Origin: Brenneria rubrifaciens
GTDB taxonomy: Bacteria; Pseudomonadota; Gammaproteobacteria; Enterobacterales; Enterobacteriaceae
Reading direction: 5' to 3'
DNA length: 64,000 nucleotides
Assembly (NCBI RefSeq): GCF_005484945.1
Contig: NZ_CP034035.1
Coordinates: 3,658,001 to 3,722,000, forward strand
The position numbers were made by a program, and so were the translations under genes. Positions 1 to 13,378 of the stretch are shown piece after piece. Every line of letters begins with the position of its first letter. Position 1 is the first letter of the stretch. A model generated the notes under the pieces. The model saw only the letters and a program-made list of their open reading frames with translations, did no database searches and was not told the origin of the DNA.

Positions 1-499
1 CGGGGTGGGAAGATACGCTCTGCTGGTTGGCCAGCAACATATCTCATCGCATAGGTTTTTTTTCGCACGCCTCGCCTGCTATAAATTCAGTATGCCAATG
101 CAACAACTTAAGCAGAGGTATTCTTCTGTTATAGGGATTTTATAGCAGACTTTCAATGCATGCCTGTCGTTAAGTAAGAGAAATAAAAAAATAATCTTTT
201 AAAATAGAGAATTAAAATCAACCTAACGCAGTCGATAGCGGTCATTACCCAGTCATGGCCAAATGATCAAATCGCCAAAATATCATTTCATTTTTGTTAA
301 AAGGACAAAGACAATAATGAATCGACATCCGAAAACCTCACCCTCTTTGTTGTGGTTGTTTAAAGATGCATTTTAGCCTCTCCCCACTATCTACCACAGC
401 CAGCGTTCCAATGGGGGAAATATGACAACACTCAACCGACTGGTTTTCGGTCTTGTATCAGTGTTGCTGACACTGCCGCATCAAGAAAATATTGTCTTC
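1..499. other. Region without a recognisable gene
   Basis: I see no gene that can be supported here. The first 50 bases could be the 3' end of a plus-strand reading frame entering from the left, but too little is present to identify it. A 19-codon frame around 317-376 has a passable ribosome-binding site but no recognisable product. The stretch is AT-rich and borders the integrase remnant, so it may be the edge of a decayed island. Confidence 0.5.
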
Positions 500-536
500 G
501 AAAATAAAAGGCGATCCATATCAACAACGGATCGCC
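500..536 (-). terminator. Rho-independent terminator of the integrase remnant
   Basis: An 8-bp perfect stem (ggcgatcc at 510-517 against ggatcgcc at 529-536) is followed, in minus-strand direction, by a T-rich tract (500-509). It lies about 50 bases beyond the integrase stop codon, the expected place for its transcription terminator. Confidence 0.7.
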
Positions 537-582
537 CTAACTGGATAAATATCGCTATAGCATTACCGACCGTACCGACTCA

Positions 583-833
583 TCAACTTTTTGCCCCCCA
601 CCACGCCATAACTTCAACGCGCTGCGTCAGATAGGTTGAGCGATTATAGGCAACCCGCGTCTGGTTGGTAACGGAGTGCGCCAACACAACTTCAATCACA
701 TCCGCCGAAAGCCCAGACTCTCATCGTCGTACTACTGCCCAGCGTCCGAAAACCGTGTGATACCAGTTCTCCTCCTAGGCCCATGCGATGCAACGCCTTA
801 TTAACCGTTTCGCTATGCATCGGCTTGCTGCGC
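583..833 (-). pseudogene. Phage/P4-type tyrosine integrase, C-terminal remnant
   Basis: Read on the minus strand, this encodes the last 80 or so residues of a tyrosine recombinase of the P4/prophage integrase class. The HGFR segment carries the catalytic His and Arg of the HxxR motif. After a frameshift near 718-721 come DVIEVVLAHS, which supplies the second catalytic His, and TRVAYNRSTYLTQR, which supplies the nucleophilic Tyr, ending at MAWWGAKS. The catalytic core is complete in order but out of frame, and the N-terminal arm-binding and core-binding parts are missing, so the gene is dead. Such enzymes integrate phages or islands at tRNA genes. The nearest tRNA here is tRNA-Asp, 3.8 kb away, but I found no att repeat to link them. 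The family call is firm; the origin of the element is unknown. Confidence 0.85.
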
Positions 834-913
834 TTGACCCTGCCAGATAAAAGGAATGAACCGTACCGGGTTTTCTGGAGACTAAACTCTCAGTGGAAGG
901 CGATCCTAAATAA

Positions 914-1265
914 AATCAAAATCAGCAAACCGTTATCCGCCAGAGCTACGTGAACGTGCCGTCAGGATGATTCTTGAACACCGCGCTGAATATGACTCCG
1001 AGCCGGATGCCATTCGCGCCATCTCATCAAAAATTGGCTGTCATTACGATACCTTGCGGGCCTGACTGCGACAGCACAGAACTGATACCCATGGCGATGT
1101 TTCCCCCAGAAATTTTGACGATATGGGAGACTGACTGTTGATGAACGCTGGCGTTTAAAAGAACTGGAGCGTGAAAATCGGGAACTCCGCCGAAGCAATG
1201 ACATATTGCGTCAGGCCTCTGCTTATTTTGCGCAGGCGGAGCTCGACCGCCACTGGAAAAAATAA
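914..1265 (+). pseudogene. IS51-group OrfA (HTH) remnant
   Basis: Translation gives RYPPELRERAVRMILEHRAEY and, later, [19 protein letters not shown], ending in [12 protein letters not shown]. These are the helix-turn-helix and leucine-zipper segments of an IS3-family OrfA. A stop codon replaces the usual Trp after the TLR motif near 1061, and a frameshift lies near 1130-1140. No ATG is present at the expected start. The protein would normally bind the IS ends and join OrfB through frameshifting; this copy is inactive. Confidence 0.8.
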
Positions 1266-1871
1266 TGCCACTTATGGAACTTCTGAGTGGTACGCACGGG
1301 GTCGGGCCGGTATGTCGCGAGCTAGATATTGCCCCGTCGACATATTACTGGCATCAGCAACGCCGGCAGCACCCCGAAAAATGTCGCTAACGAGAAAAGC
1401 GTGATGCTCAGATCAGCCTGGAGATAAAACGCGTTTATGAAGAAAATTACCGTGTTTACGGGGCACGAAAAGTTGCTCCGCGAGGGCTTCAGCGTTGCAC
1501 GATGTACGGTGGAGCGTCTGATGAAAATGATGGGCCTGCGGGGCGTACTCCGTGGCAAGGTCATCAGGACTACGATCAGCCGCAAAACAGCGGCGGCAGC
1601 AGAGCGGGTAAACCGTCAGTTCGTGGCAGAGTGCCCCAATCAACTTTGGTGGACTCCTACGATAATGCTCTGGCCGAGAGTATCAACGGCCTTTACAAAG
1701 CTGCATACACCGTAAAAGCTGGAAAAATCAGGCAGAAGTGGAGTTGGCAACGCTGGCGTGGGTGGACTGGTACAACAATCGACGGTTGCTCGAACGCATC
1801 GGTCACATACCACCAGTGGAAGCCGAGAAAGCATATTATGCTTCCAGAAAATGTAACAATCTGGCAGCCTG
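1265..1871 (+). pseudogene. IS51-group OrfB (DDE transposase) remnant with internal deletion
   Basis: The ATG at 1265 overlaps the orfA stop. The product starts MPLMELLSGTHGVGPVCREL and continues, through an in-frame stop near 1388 and a frameshift near 1470, into REGFSVARCTVERLMKMMGL and VNRQFVAECPNQLW. At about 1652 it jumps directly to the C-terminal SYDNALAESINGLYK segment and ends with the AEKAYYA block. The deletion, several hundred bases, removes the first two acidic residues of the DDE catalytic triad. With the stops and frameshifts, the gene is plainly dead. Confidence 0.85.
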
Positions 1872-1914
1872 AGCGTCCTGCTTTAACCCTCTCCAAGAAA
1901 ACCGGGGCGGTTCA

Positions 1915-2295
<381 letters not shown>

Positions 2296-2302
2296 CCATA
2301 TA

Positions 2303-3637
2303 TGGACGCCCCGGGTGATGCAAGTACTGGTTCGATGCGGTTTGCGACCATATATCCGGCGTCGTCAGTAGGTTCAATGACCTGCGCCATGATGTTATCC
2401 GAGCCCTGTTTCCTAATCACTACACCGGTATTTGGTTACCCAGGTCAACTTCAGGCTGTTACAGGGACGGTAGCCGTTTTCTCATCAGTGCCTGCAAACT
2501 CAGTGGTACATTTTTTCTGTCAGTCTCGTATTGGGTTAATTCATGGAAAATGCCTTATTCATATTAAAATCAACCAAGTCAAAAAGTACGCGCCATATAA
2601 TCCTGGTCAGTTTATTTGCCAGCGCGACAGTTGTTTTCAGAAATCCACGGCGGGCTTCAAGTTTTTGCAACCATCGCCCCAGATTGTCATCACGCTTTTT
2701 TGCACATCGCATTACTGCCCGGGCACCATGGATAATGAGAGTTCTCAGACTTCGGTTTCCATTTTTCGTCACGGAAGATAGCCGCTGTTTTCCGCCCGAA
2801 CTGTGCTGGCGAGGAACCAGGCCACACCACGCCGATAACTCCCGCCCACTGGAGAACTACGGCATCAACTTCGCTGAGAAACGCTGCTGCAATCAGCGGA
2901 CCTACACCCGGGATTGTTAATAAATGACGGTATGCGATTTGTTGTGATGACAACCCTGCAATTTCGCTGTCCAGACTGGCAATTCGTTCATTTAATGCCT
3001 GCATATCTTCCTGCAATGAAGAAAGTAAACGGCGAAGCGTGAAAGTTAAGCCATTGGATGCCTCTTCAATAAGTTCAGGCAGTTGCTGCTGAAGACACTG
3101 GATCCCGACAGGAATGGTGAAGTCATATTCAGCGAGCAGAGAACGAATCTGGTTAGCCAGCCCGGTTCTCTGCTCAACCATAAATTGGCGGGTATTGCGC
3201 AGCGCTTTGATATCCTGCTGCTCCGTGGTTTTGACCGGAACAAAGTGGATGCCCGGGCGGCATGCTGTTTCACAAATCGCCAGCGCATCGTTTGCATCGT
3301 TCTTCTGGCTTCTGACAAAGGCTTTTACATGCTGGGCGGGGATAACCCTTACGCTGAATCCCATAGCACTGAGGGTTCGACCCCAGTAATGAGAGGTTGA
3401 ACAGGCCTCCATCGCGATTAGCGTACCCGGTTCAAACCGGCGGAGCGTATCCAGCAATTTCTGACGCGATATTTTTCTGTTCCAGGCAACAGAACCATCA
3501 TTCATCCAGACACAGACCTGAAAAACAGATTTGGCAATATCGATACCAACAACTCTGATCGTGTTCATGTGATGTTACTCCCAGATTAATGAAGTCAGTA
3601 AAAGTATGGCACTGACTACTTTAGGAAGGGGCGTCCA
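2303..3637 (-). mobile_element. IS110-family (IS1111-like) insertion sequence
   Basis: The inverted repeat tggacgcccc at 2303-2312 matches ggggcgtcca at 3628-3637 and brackets an IS110-type transposase. About 230 bases of non-coding sequence lie downstream of the transposase (2303-2535) and about 60 upstream (3569-3637). A long downstream non-coding end is the layout expected of the IS1111 group, whose non-coding end specifies the guide (bridge) RNA. The right-hand junction cuts an IS4-family transposase and the left abuts an IS3-family fragment, so it inserted into older IS debris. Exact ends are inferred from the repeat. Confidence 0.65.
2536..3568 (-). pseudogene. IS110-family transposase, frameshifted
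   Basis: The start MNTIRVVGIDIAKSVFQVCV carries the first Asp of the RuvC-like DEDD catalytic domain; IAMEACSTSHYWGR and KNDANDALAI follow, both typical of IS110. The C-terminal half has the helix-hairpin-helix-like LLTIPGVGPLIAAAFLSEVD of transposase_20. A single frameshift near 2850 moves the protein out of frame: the correct continuation (SGRELSAWCGLVPRQHSSGG, then SVTKNGNRSLRTLIIHG) is in the next frame and ends at 2536. Repaired length is about 340 residues, normal for the family. The last catalytic region, including the SSGG Ser motif, lies after the lesion, so the gene is probably inactive. Confidence 0.85.
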
Positions 3638-4455
3638 TCACATCACTACAAAAAGCGTTTCGTGATGCGCTTGCCGAAGCAGTAAACCCGAAGTCCAGAG
3701 TACTTATCGTCACTGATGCTGGCTTTCAGAATGCCTGGTTCAGCCATGTAAAATGGCTGGGCTGGGATTTTATTGGCCGTATCCGGGGCAGGGTAAAGTT
3801 CAGGCTCCAGAAAACCGGTGAATGCTGGCATGATATCACTGATATAAAAGAAGAAAGACATTCTCTTATTAAATCAGGCACACGGCCGGTATATCTCGGG
3901 TCTGGTACTCTGGGGCGTACAGAATATGCACGCTGTAACGGACACTTTTATCTTCACAAAAAACCATCCCGGAAGCGTAAACATAAACATTCCCGGTGTC
4001 GGATCCATCGTAAATCTCAGGTTCGGGATGCCCAAAAAGCGGCAAAAAAACCCTGGCTGATATTCAGTAGCGCGGATGACTTTAAGCCACGTGAAGTCAT
4101 GAAATTATACAGCCGTCGGATGCAGATAGAACAAAACTTCCGGGATGAAAAAAGTGAGCGTTTTGGGTTCGGTTTACGTGCCAGCTATAGCCGTTCAGCA
4201 GGGCGTCTTCTGGTCCTAAGCCTGCGGGCATCACTAAGCACAATAGTCTTGTGGCTGATAGGCTATCATGTTGAAAATAAAGGATTACATCTGAGATACC
4301 AGGCCAATAGCATTAAATCGCGGCGGGTAATCTCGTATCTGACATTAGCGGAGAATGTCTTACGACACTCCCCGCTAATACTAAGGAGAACGGTGCTAAG
4401 CACCGTTCTTAACGACCTCGCCAAAACCTACCGAAATATGGTGTTGGTTTATTAG
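3638..4455 (+). pseudogene. IS4-family transposase, 5'-truncated
   Basis: An open frame runs in from 3646 (LQKAFRDALAEAVNPKSRVL) to a stop at 4455. It contains VTDAGFQNAWFSHVKWLGWD, with the second catalytic Asp of the DDE triad, and YSRRMQIEQNFRDEKSERFG, the Y-(2)-R-(3)-E-(6)-K signature of IS4 transposases. It resembles the C-terminal two thirds of the IS10 transposase. The first part is removed by the adjoining IS110-type element at 3637. The first in-frame ATG (4099) is internal and not a real start. Confidence 0.85.
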
Positions 4456-4505
4456 CGCTGATTTATGGGGATCCCTCAGCGCTATGCCGGGGGTATCACA
4501 GAGAC

Positions 4506-4543
4506 GAAAAAAAACCGTATGCCTTTGACAGCGATACGGTTTT
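4506..4543 (-). terminator. rRNA operon terminator (rrnE-position copy)
   Basis: The minus strand reads aaccgtatcgctgtcaaagg then catacggttttttttcg: a 7-bp stem (4514-4520 with 4534-4540) followed by eight T. It lies just past tRNA-Asp and ends the rRNA transcript. Confidence 0.85.
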
Positions 4544-4585
4544 CATTCATCCAGAGATGTATAGGAACATCCCGGAATAGGTAAG

Positions 4586-4662
4586 TGGCGGAACGGACGG
4601 GACTCGAACCCGCGACCCCCTGCGTGACAGGCAGGTATTCTAACCGACTGAACTACCGCTCC
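4586..4662 (-). tRNA. tRNA-Asp (GTC)
   Basis: A 77-nt cloverleaf with encoded CCA, beginning GGAGCGGTAGTTCAGTCGGT; the anticodon GTC sits in the loop CTGTCAC. It lies downstream of the 5S gene and is a distal rRNA-operon tRNA. In E. coli the rrnE copy lacks it while rrnC and rrnH have it, so operon tails have been reassorted. The second rRNA operon here has no such tRNA. Confidence 0.97.
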
Positions 4663-4711
4663 ACCGAATTTCTTAATACACCAGAACAACTCTGGTTTAC
4701 CGCTTGATTTG

Positions 4712-4831
4712 ATGCCTGGCAGTTCCCTACTCTCACATGGGGAGACCCCACACTACCATCGGCGCTACGGCGTTTCACTGCTGAGTTCGGCATGGGGTCA
4801 GGTGGGACCACCGCGCTATCGCCGCCAGGCA
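4712..4831 (-). rRNA. 5S ribosomal RNA
   Basis: 120 nt on the minus strand, beginning TGCCTGGCGGC and ending ACTGCCAGGCAT, so the terminal helix is intact. It is identical to the second copy at 56304-56423 and follows 23S in the usual order. Confidence 0.97.
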
Positions 4832-4940
4832 AATTCTTTTCCGTCCCGACCGTCATGCGCCTTTCCTCTCGCACAACCACCAGAACCTATCACGGAACAA
4901 GCTGACTATCTCTTCTCTCTCAAAACACCTTCGGCGTTGT

Positions 4941-7846
<2,906 letters not shown>

Positions 7847-7978
7847 TCACAACCCGAAGGTGTCTTTGATTCTTCAAAGCCTCTTCGCGCCGTGATTATT
7901 GAGAGACTCTGATGCGACCGCCTTTTTATCGCTAAAGACTCATGCCGCCGCATCGTTTCAATTTTCAGCTTGTTCCAG

Positions 7979-7992
7979 ATTGTTAAAGAGCA
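7979..7992 (-). promoter_or_regulatory. Spacer boxA antitermination element
   Basis: The minus strand reads GCTCTTTAACAAT in the spacer ahead of 23S. It matches the boxA element that loads NusB/S10 and the rRNA antitermination complex. The second operon has the same element at 59571-59584. Confidence 0.75.
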
Positions 7993-8091
7993 ATATCGCA
8001 AACCCTGACTATCGCTAGTCAGTTTTAAGATAAAAGATAAGCATGAACACTTACTGAAGACCCCCGCTTTCACCGGAATGGTCGGATGCGC

Positions 8092-8167
8092 TGGCGTCCC
8101 CTAGGGGATTCGAACCCCTGTTACCGCCGTGAAAGGGCGGTGTCCTGGGCCTCTAGACGAAGGGGAC
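8092..8167 (-). tRNA. tRNA-Glu (TTC)
   Basis: A 76-nt tRNA with encoded CCA, beginning GTCCCCTTCGTCTAGAGGCC; the anticodon loop is CTTTCAC. It lies in the 16S-23S spacer, where E. coli rrnB, C, E and G also carry tRNA-Glu. It is co-transcribed and released by RNase P. Confidence 0.97.
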
Positions 8168-8251
8168 ACGACACCGTACTTTGTTGACGCTTTTGCTCGT
8201 TATTTTCATCAGACAATCTGTGTGAGCACTTCACTCAATCCGCTCTGCTGG

Positions 8252-9793
<1,542 letters not shown>

Positions 9794-9942
9794 AAGAATG
9801 GTTTGATTCGCTAAGTGAATAGCTTTGCTCAAAGAATCAATAACTGTTTATTCGTAATGAATTTACTGTCAGTCACTCTTCAAGACTCGGTATATCTTTG
9901 AGATACGGTCTTGTGAGTGCCCACACAGATTGTCTGATTAAA

Positions 9943-9954
9943 TTGTTAAAGAGC
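9943..9954 (-). promoter_or_regulatory. Leader boxA antitermination element
   Basis: The minus strand reads GCTCTTTAACAA between P2 and 16S. It is the canonical leader boxA of enterobacterial rRNA operons. Confidence 0.8.
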
Positions 9955-9984
9955 GGTGCCGCATTATCCTGCGGCGCGGGCCGC

Positions 9985-10014
9985 ATAATCTACGCGGTTC
10001 CGCTGTAAAGTCAA
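9985..10014 (-). promoter_or_regulatory. rRNA promoter P2
   Basis: TTGACT (-35, 10009-10014) is followed 16-18 bases later by TAGATTAT and a GC-rich discriminator. Both sequence and place match E. coli rrn P2. Confidence 0.75.
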
Positions 10015-10083
10015 GCGATTGATGCCCGACTTCCTATCTTCCCGATAACCGCGTTGCCGCCGTTCCCGGGTCAGTGGAGGCGC

Positions 10084-10111
10084 ATTATAGGGACTTCTGC
10101 GCCAGCCGCAA
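10084..10111 (-). promoter_or_regulatory. rRNA promoter P1 (rrnE-position copy)
   Basis: TTGCGG, a 16-bp spacer and TATAAT, followed by a GC-rich discriminator (gcgcctcc). The short 16-bp spacer and discriminator are hallmarks of growth-rate- and ppGpp-controlled P1 promoters. AT-rich sequence just upstream could be the UP element. The -35 differs from the second operon's copy (TTGTAA). Confidence 0.85.
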
Positions 10112-10228
10112 TAGATATTTTGCATAAAAATGACCGTTTGCTGTATTCCACAGCAAAACCCTGCTTTATACCCTGTTTTGCACAAACTTATCCACAGAGT
10201 GGATACTAATTAAAATTAGACGAGCATC

Positions 10229-10250
10229 GCGCAAACGTTTTCGCTACAAT
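10229..10250 (+). promoter_or_regulatory. PurR operator overlapping the purHD promoter
   Basis: The 16-mer gcgcaaacgttttcgc fits the PurR palindrome (core GCAAACGTTT) and is directly followed by TACAAT, a good -10 hexamer. A repressor bound here would cover the promoter. By analogy with E. coli purHD, hypoxanthine- or guanine-bound PurR would repress purHD. The -35 is not clear. Confidence 0.85.
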
Positions 10251-10395
10251 TCTCCCGCCCAAAAACCACCACATTTTTATGAACGCTAACTGAATTTTTT
10301 CTTTATCTCGCAATAATTGCTCAATATATGAAGAAAAAGACGATATTCACGTAACGTTCTTTAATGACTACCCAAATCCAAGGGATAAAATCATC

Positions 10396-11985
10396 ATGCA
10401 ACAACGTCGTCCTATCCGCCGCGCTCTGCTCAGCGTTTCTGACAAAGCAGGCATTGTCGAATTTGCTCAGGCTCTGTCCCAACGTGGCGTCGAGCTTCTT
10501 TCTACCGGCGGCACAGCGCGTCTGCTGGCTGATGCAGGCATACCGGTAATAGAGGTATCAGACTATACCGGTTTCCCGGAAATGATGGATGGACGCGTTA
10601 AAACCCTACACCCAAAGGTCCACGGTGGCATTTTGGGGCGTCGCGGTCAGGATGATGCGATCATGGCGCAGCACGACATCAAACCGATTGATATGGTCGT
10701 CGTTAACCTTTATCCCTTTGCCCAAACGGTGGCCCGCAAAAACTGTACGCTGGAAGATGCCGTCGAAAATATTGATATCGGTGGCCCAACCATGGTTCGT
10801 TCGGCCGCCAAGAACCATAAAGATGTGGCTATCGTGGTCAAGAGCAGCGATTACCACACCATCATTAATGAAATTGATGCCAACGATGGATCGCTGACTT
10901 ATGAAACCCGCTTTGATCTGGCTATCAAAGCATTTGAACACACCGCAGCCTACGACAGCATGATCGCCAACTATTTCGGTACGTTGGTTCCTGCCTATCA
11001 TGGTGAGAATGACAAGCCGTCAGGCCGTTTCCCCCGTACGCTGAACCTGAACTACATCAAGAAACAAGACATGCGCTATGGGGAAAACAGCCATCAGCAG
11101 GCGGCTTTCTATATAGAAGAGGATGTGACAGAGGCATCCGTCGCAACCTCTCAGCAATTACAGGGCAAAGCGCTGTCCTATAACAATATCGCGGATACCG
11201 ACGCCGCGCTGGAATGCGTGAAAGCCTTTACCGACGCAGCCTGTGTGATTGTGAAACATGCCAACCCCTGCGGTGTAGCGATAGGCGGCTCTATCCTTAA
11301 TGCTTACGAACGCGCTTATAAAACCGATCCAACCTCGGCTTTCGGCGGCATTATCGCGTTTAACCGCGAACTGGATGAAGCAACCGCGCAAGCCATCATC
11401 AGCCGCCAGTTTGTGGAAGTGATTATCGCCCCTTCAGCCAGTGAAGCGGCATTAAAAGTGACCGCCGCCAAGCAAAACATACGTGTCCTTACCTGCGGCG
11501 AATGGCAGCAACGAATTCCCGGTCTGGACTTCAAACGTGTAAACGGTGGGCTGTTGGTACAGGATCGCGACTTGGGTATGGTTGATGCCTCCCAACTGCG
11601 TGTTGTGACCGAACGCCAGCCCAACGAGCAAGAATTGCGGGACGCGCTGTTCTGCTGGAAAGTGGCCAAGTTCGTCAAATCCAATGCGATTGTCTACGCC
11701 CGTGACAATATGACCATCGGCATAGGGGCAGGCCAGATGAGCCGCGTTTATTCCGCGAAGATCGCCGGTATCAAAGCAGACGATGAAGGTCTGGAAGTTA
11801 AAGGTTCCGCAATGGCGTCCGATGCTTTTTTTCCGTTTCGTGATGGTATTGACGCCGCAGCAACGATAGGCGTTACCTGCGTTATCCAACCAGGTGGCTC
11901 CATCCGTGACGATGAAGTTATTGCTGCCGCCAACGAACATGGCATCGCAATGATCTTTACCGGCATGCGCCATTTTCGTCATTAA
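10396..11985 (+). CDS. purH: Bifunctional AICAR transformylase / IMP cyclohydrolase
   Basis: PurH carries out the last two steps of IMP synthesis: formyl transfer from 10-formyl-tetrahydrofolate to AICAR, then ring closure to IMP. The 529 residues equal the E. coli length. The N-terminal MGS-like cyclohydrolase domain (about 1-200) starts [20 protein letters not shown] and has [13 protein letters not shown]; the transformylase domain follows, with the catalytic Lys-His pair in [10 protein letters not shown] near residues 280-290. The protein is cytosolic and normally dimeric. The start at 10396 matches the conserved MQQRRP N-terminus; an ATG at 10364 is in another frame. A PurR box lies upstream and purD follows after 17 bases, so the two form an operon. 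Confidence 0.98.
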   Translation: MQQRRPIRRALLSVSDKAGIVEFAQALSQRGVELLSTGGTARLLADAGIPVIEVSDYTGFPEMMDGRVKTLHPKVHGGILGRRGQDDAIMAQHDIKPIDMVVVNLYPFAQTVARKNCTLEDAVENIDIGGPTMVRSAAKNHKDVAIVVKSSDYHTIINEIDANDGSLTYETRFDLAIKAFEHTAAYDSMIANYFGTLVPAYHGENDKPSGRFPRTLNLNYIKKQDMRYGENSHQQAAFYIEEDVTEASVATSQQLQGKALSYNNIADTDAALECVKAFTDAACVIVKHANPCGVAIGGSILNAYERAYKTDPTSAFGGIIAFNRELDEATAQAIISRQFVEVIIAPSASEAALKVTAAKQNIRVLTCGEWQQRIPGLDFKRVNGGLLVQDRDLGMVDASQLRVVTERQPNEQELRDALFCWKVAKFVKSNAIVYARDNMTIGIGAGQMSRVYSAKIAGIKADDEGLEVKGSAMASDAFFPFRDGIDAAATIGVTCVIQPGGSIRDDEVIAAANEHGIAMIFTGMRHFRH

Positions 11986-12002
11986 GTTTGGAGCTGACTG
12001 AT

Positions 12003-13289
12003 ATGAATATTTTAATTATTGGCAATGGCGGTCGTGAACACGCACTGGCCTGGAAAGCGGCGCAATCAGCGCTGGCAGATAAAGTCTATGTCGCGCCAGG
12101 CAACGCCGGCACCGCGCTGGAGCCGTCACTGATTAATGCCGATATTGCCGCGACCGATATCCCTGCTTTGCTGGCGTTTGCGCAAGCAAACGACATCGGC
12201 TTGACCATTGTCGGCCCTGAGGCCCCTCTGGTTATTGGCGTAGTCGATGCATTTCGTGACGCGGGCCTGACGATTTTTGGCCCGACCCAAGCTGCGGCCC
12301 AATTGGAAGGCTCAAAAGCTTTTACCAAGGATTTCCTCGCCCGTCATAAAATCCCGACAGCCGAGTACCAGAACTTTACCGAAGTCGAACCAGCCTTAGC
12401 CTATGTGCGCGCCAAAGGCGCGCCTATCGTGATCAAAGCGGATGGTTTGGCTGCGGGTAAGGGGGTCATTGTTGCGATGACGCTGCAAGAAGCTGAAAAT
12501 GCGATTCAGGATATGCTGGCAGGCAATGCGTTTGGCGACGCAGGCCATCGTATCGTGGTGGAAGAGTTTCTGGACGGTGAAGAAGCCAGTTTCATTGTGA
12601 TGGTTGACGGTGAAAATGTTCTGCCGATGGCCACCAGCCAGGATCATAAACGAGTTGGCGATAAAGATACCGGTCCAAACACGGGTGGTATGGGCGCTTA
12701 TTCTCCCGCACCGGTTGTGACCGGTGACGTTCATCAGCGAGTGATGGATCAGGTAATCTGGCCGACGGTCAAAGGGATGGCCGCCGAAGGCAATGTCTAC
12801 ACCGGATTCCTTTACGCCGGCCTGATGATTTCCGCCGATGGTCAGCCTAAAGTGATTGAATTTAACTGCCGCTTTGGCGATCCGGAAACCCAGCCTATTA
12901 TGCTGCGTATGCGTTCAGATCTGGTTGAACTGTGTCTGGCGGCCTGTGGTGGCAAACTGGATGAGAAAGACTCTGTCTGGGACGATCGCCCATCATTAGG
13001 GGTGGTTATGGCAGCAGGCGGATACCCTGGCGATTACCCCAGCGGCGACGTTATTTTCGGTTTGCCGCAGCAGGATGCTGAAGACGGAAAAGTTTTTCAT
13101 GCGGGCACTAAATTAAACGGCAAGGATGTTGTTACGAATGGCGGACGCGTTCTGTGTGTGACAGCATTGGGTGATACCGTTGCAGCAGCACAAAAACGTG
13201 CATACGAACTGGCGGCTGGCATTCAATGGCAAGGAAGTTTTTGCCGGAAAGACATCGGCTATCGCGCCATTGAGCGTGAGCAAGCCTGA
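12003..13289 (+). CDS. purD: Phosphoribosylamine–glycine ligase (GAR synthetase)
   Basis: PurD joins glycine to 5-phosphoribosylamine using ATP, the second step of de novo purine synthesis. The ATG at 12003 gives MNILIIGNGGREHALAWKAA, the conserved nucleotide-binding N-terminus, and 428 residues, the normal size; a GGAG lies about 9 bases upstream. An in-frame ATG at 11988 would add five residues unlike the family. ATP-grasp features are present: VIKADGLAAGKGVIVAM near residue 145 and VIEFNCRFGDPETQP near 285. It is the second gene of the purHD operon and is followed by a terminator. In E. coli zraPSR lies between purD and yjaH; here those genes are absent. Confidence 0.98.
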   Translation: MNILIIGNGGREHALAWKAAQSALADKVYVAPGNAGTALEPSLINADIAATDIPALLAFAQANDIGLTIVGPEAPLVIGVVDAFRDAGLTIFGPTQAAAQLEGSKAFTKDFLARHKIPTAEYQNFTEVEPALAYVRAKGAPIVIKADGLAAGKGVIVAMTLQEAENAIQDMLAGNAFGDAGHRIVVEEFLDGEEASFIVMVDGENVLPMATSQDHKRVGDKDTGPNTGGMGAYSPAPVVTGDVHQRVMDQVIWPTVKGMAAEGNVYTGFLYAGLMISADGQPKVIEFNCRFGDPETQPIMLRMRSDLVELCLAACGGKLDEKDSVWDDRPSLGVVMAAGGYPGDYPSGDVIFGLPQQDAEDGKVFHAGTKLNGKDVVTNGGRVLCVTALGDTVAAAQKRAYELAAGIQWQGSFCRKDIGYRAIEREQA

Positions 13290-13299
13290 TACACGACAA

Positions 13300-13324
13300 G
13301 CCCGGAGAAATCCGGGTTTTTTTA
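13300..13324 (+). terminator. Rho-independent terminator of purHD
   Basis: cccgg agaaat ccggg followed by seven T, starting 11 bases after the purD stop. Confidence 0.9.
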
Positions 13325-13378
13325 TCACCCCAAACCCAGCAGTGGATTATCACTATTCGGGGTTATAACAACTCAGCG

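Larger units (their letters stand above)
857..1914 (+). mobile_element. Defective IS3-family (IS51-group) insertion sequence
   Basis: The left end begins tgaaccgtaccgg and the right end, read inward, begins tgaaccgccccgg; these terminal inverted repeats are typical of the IS51 group of the IS3 family. Inside are the remains of overlapping orfA and orfB. At about 1.06 kb it is shorter than the usual 1.2-1.4 kb because much of orfB has been deleted. It cannot encode a transposase and is a relic. Confidence 0.8.

Noticed and set aside
422..634. A 70-codon plus-strand frame in the left flank
   Set aside because: It runs across the terminator and antisense to the integrase stump, and its translation resembles nothing known.
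2302..2781. A 159-codon plus-strand frame in the IS110-type element
   Set aside because: It lies antisense to the transposase 3' end and across the non-coding end of the element, with no recognisable product.
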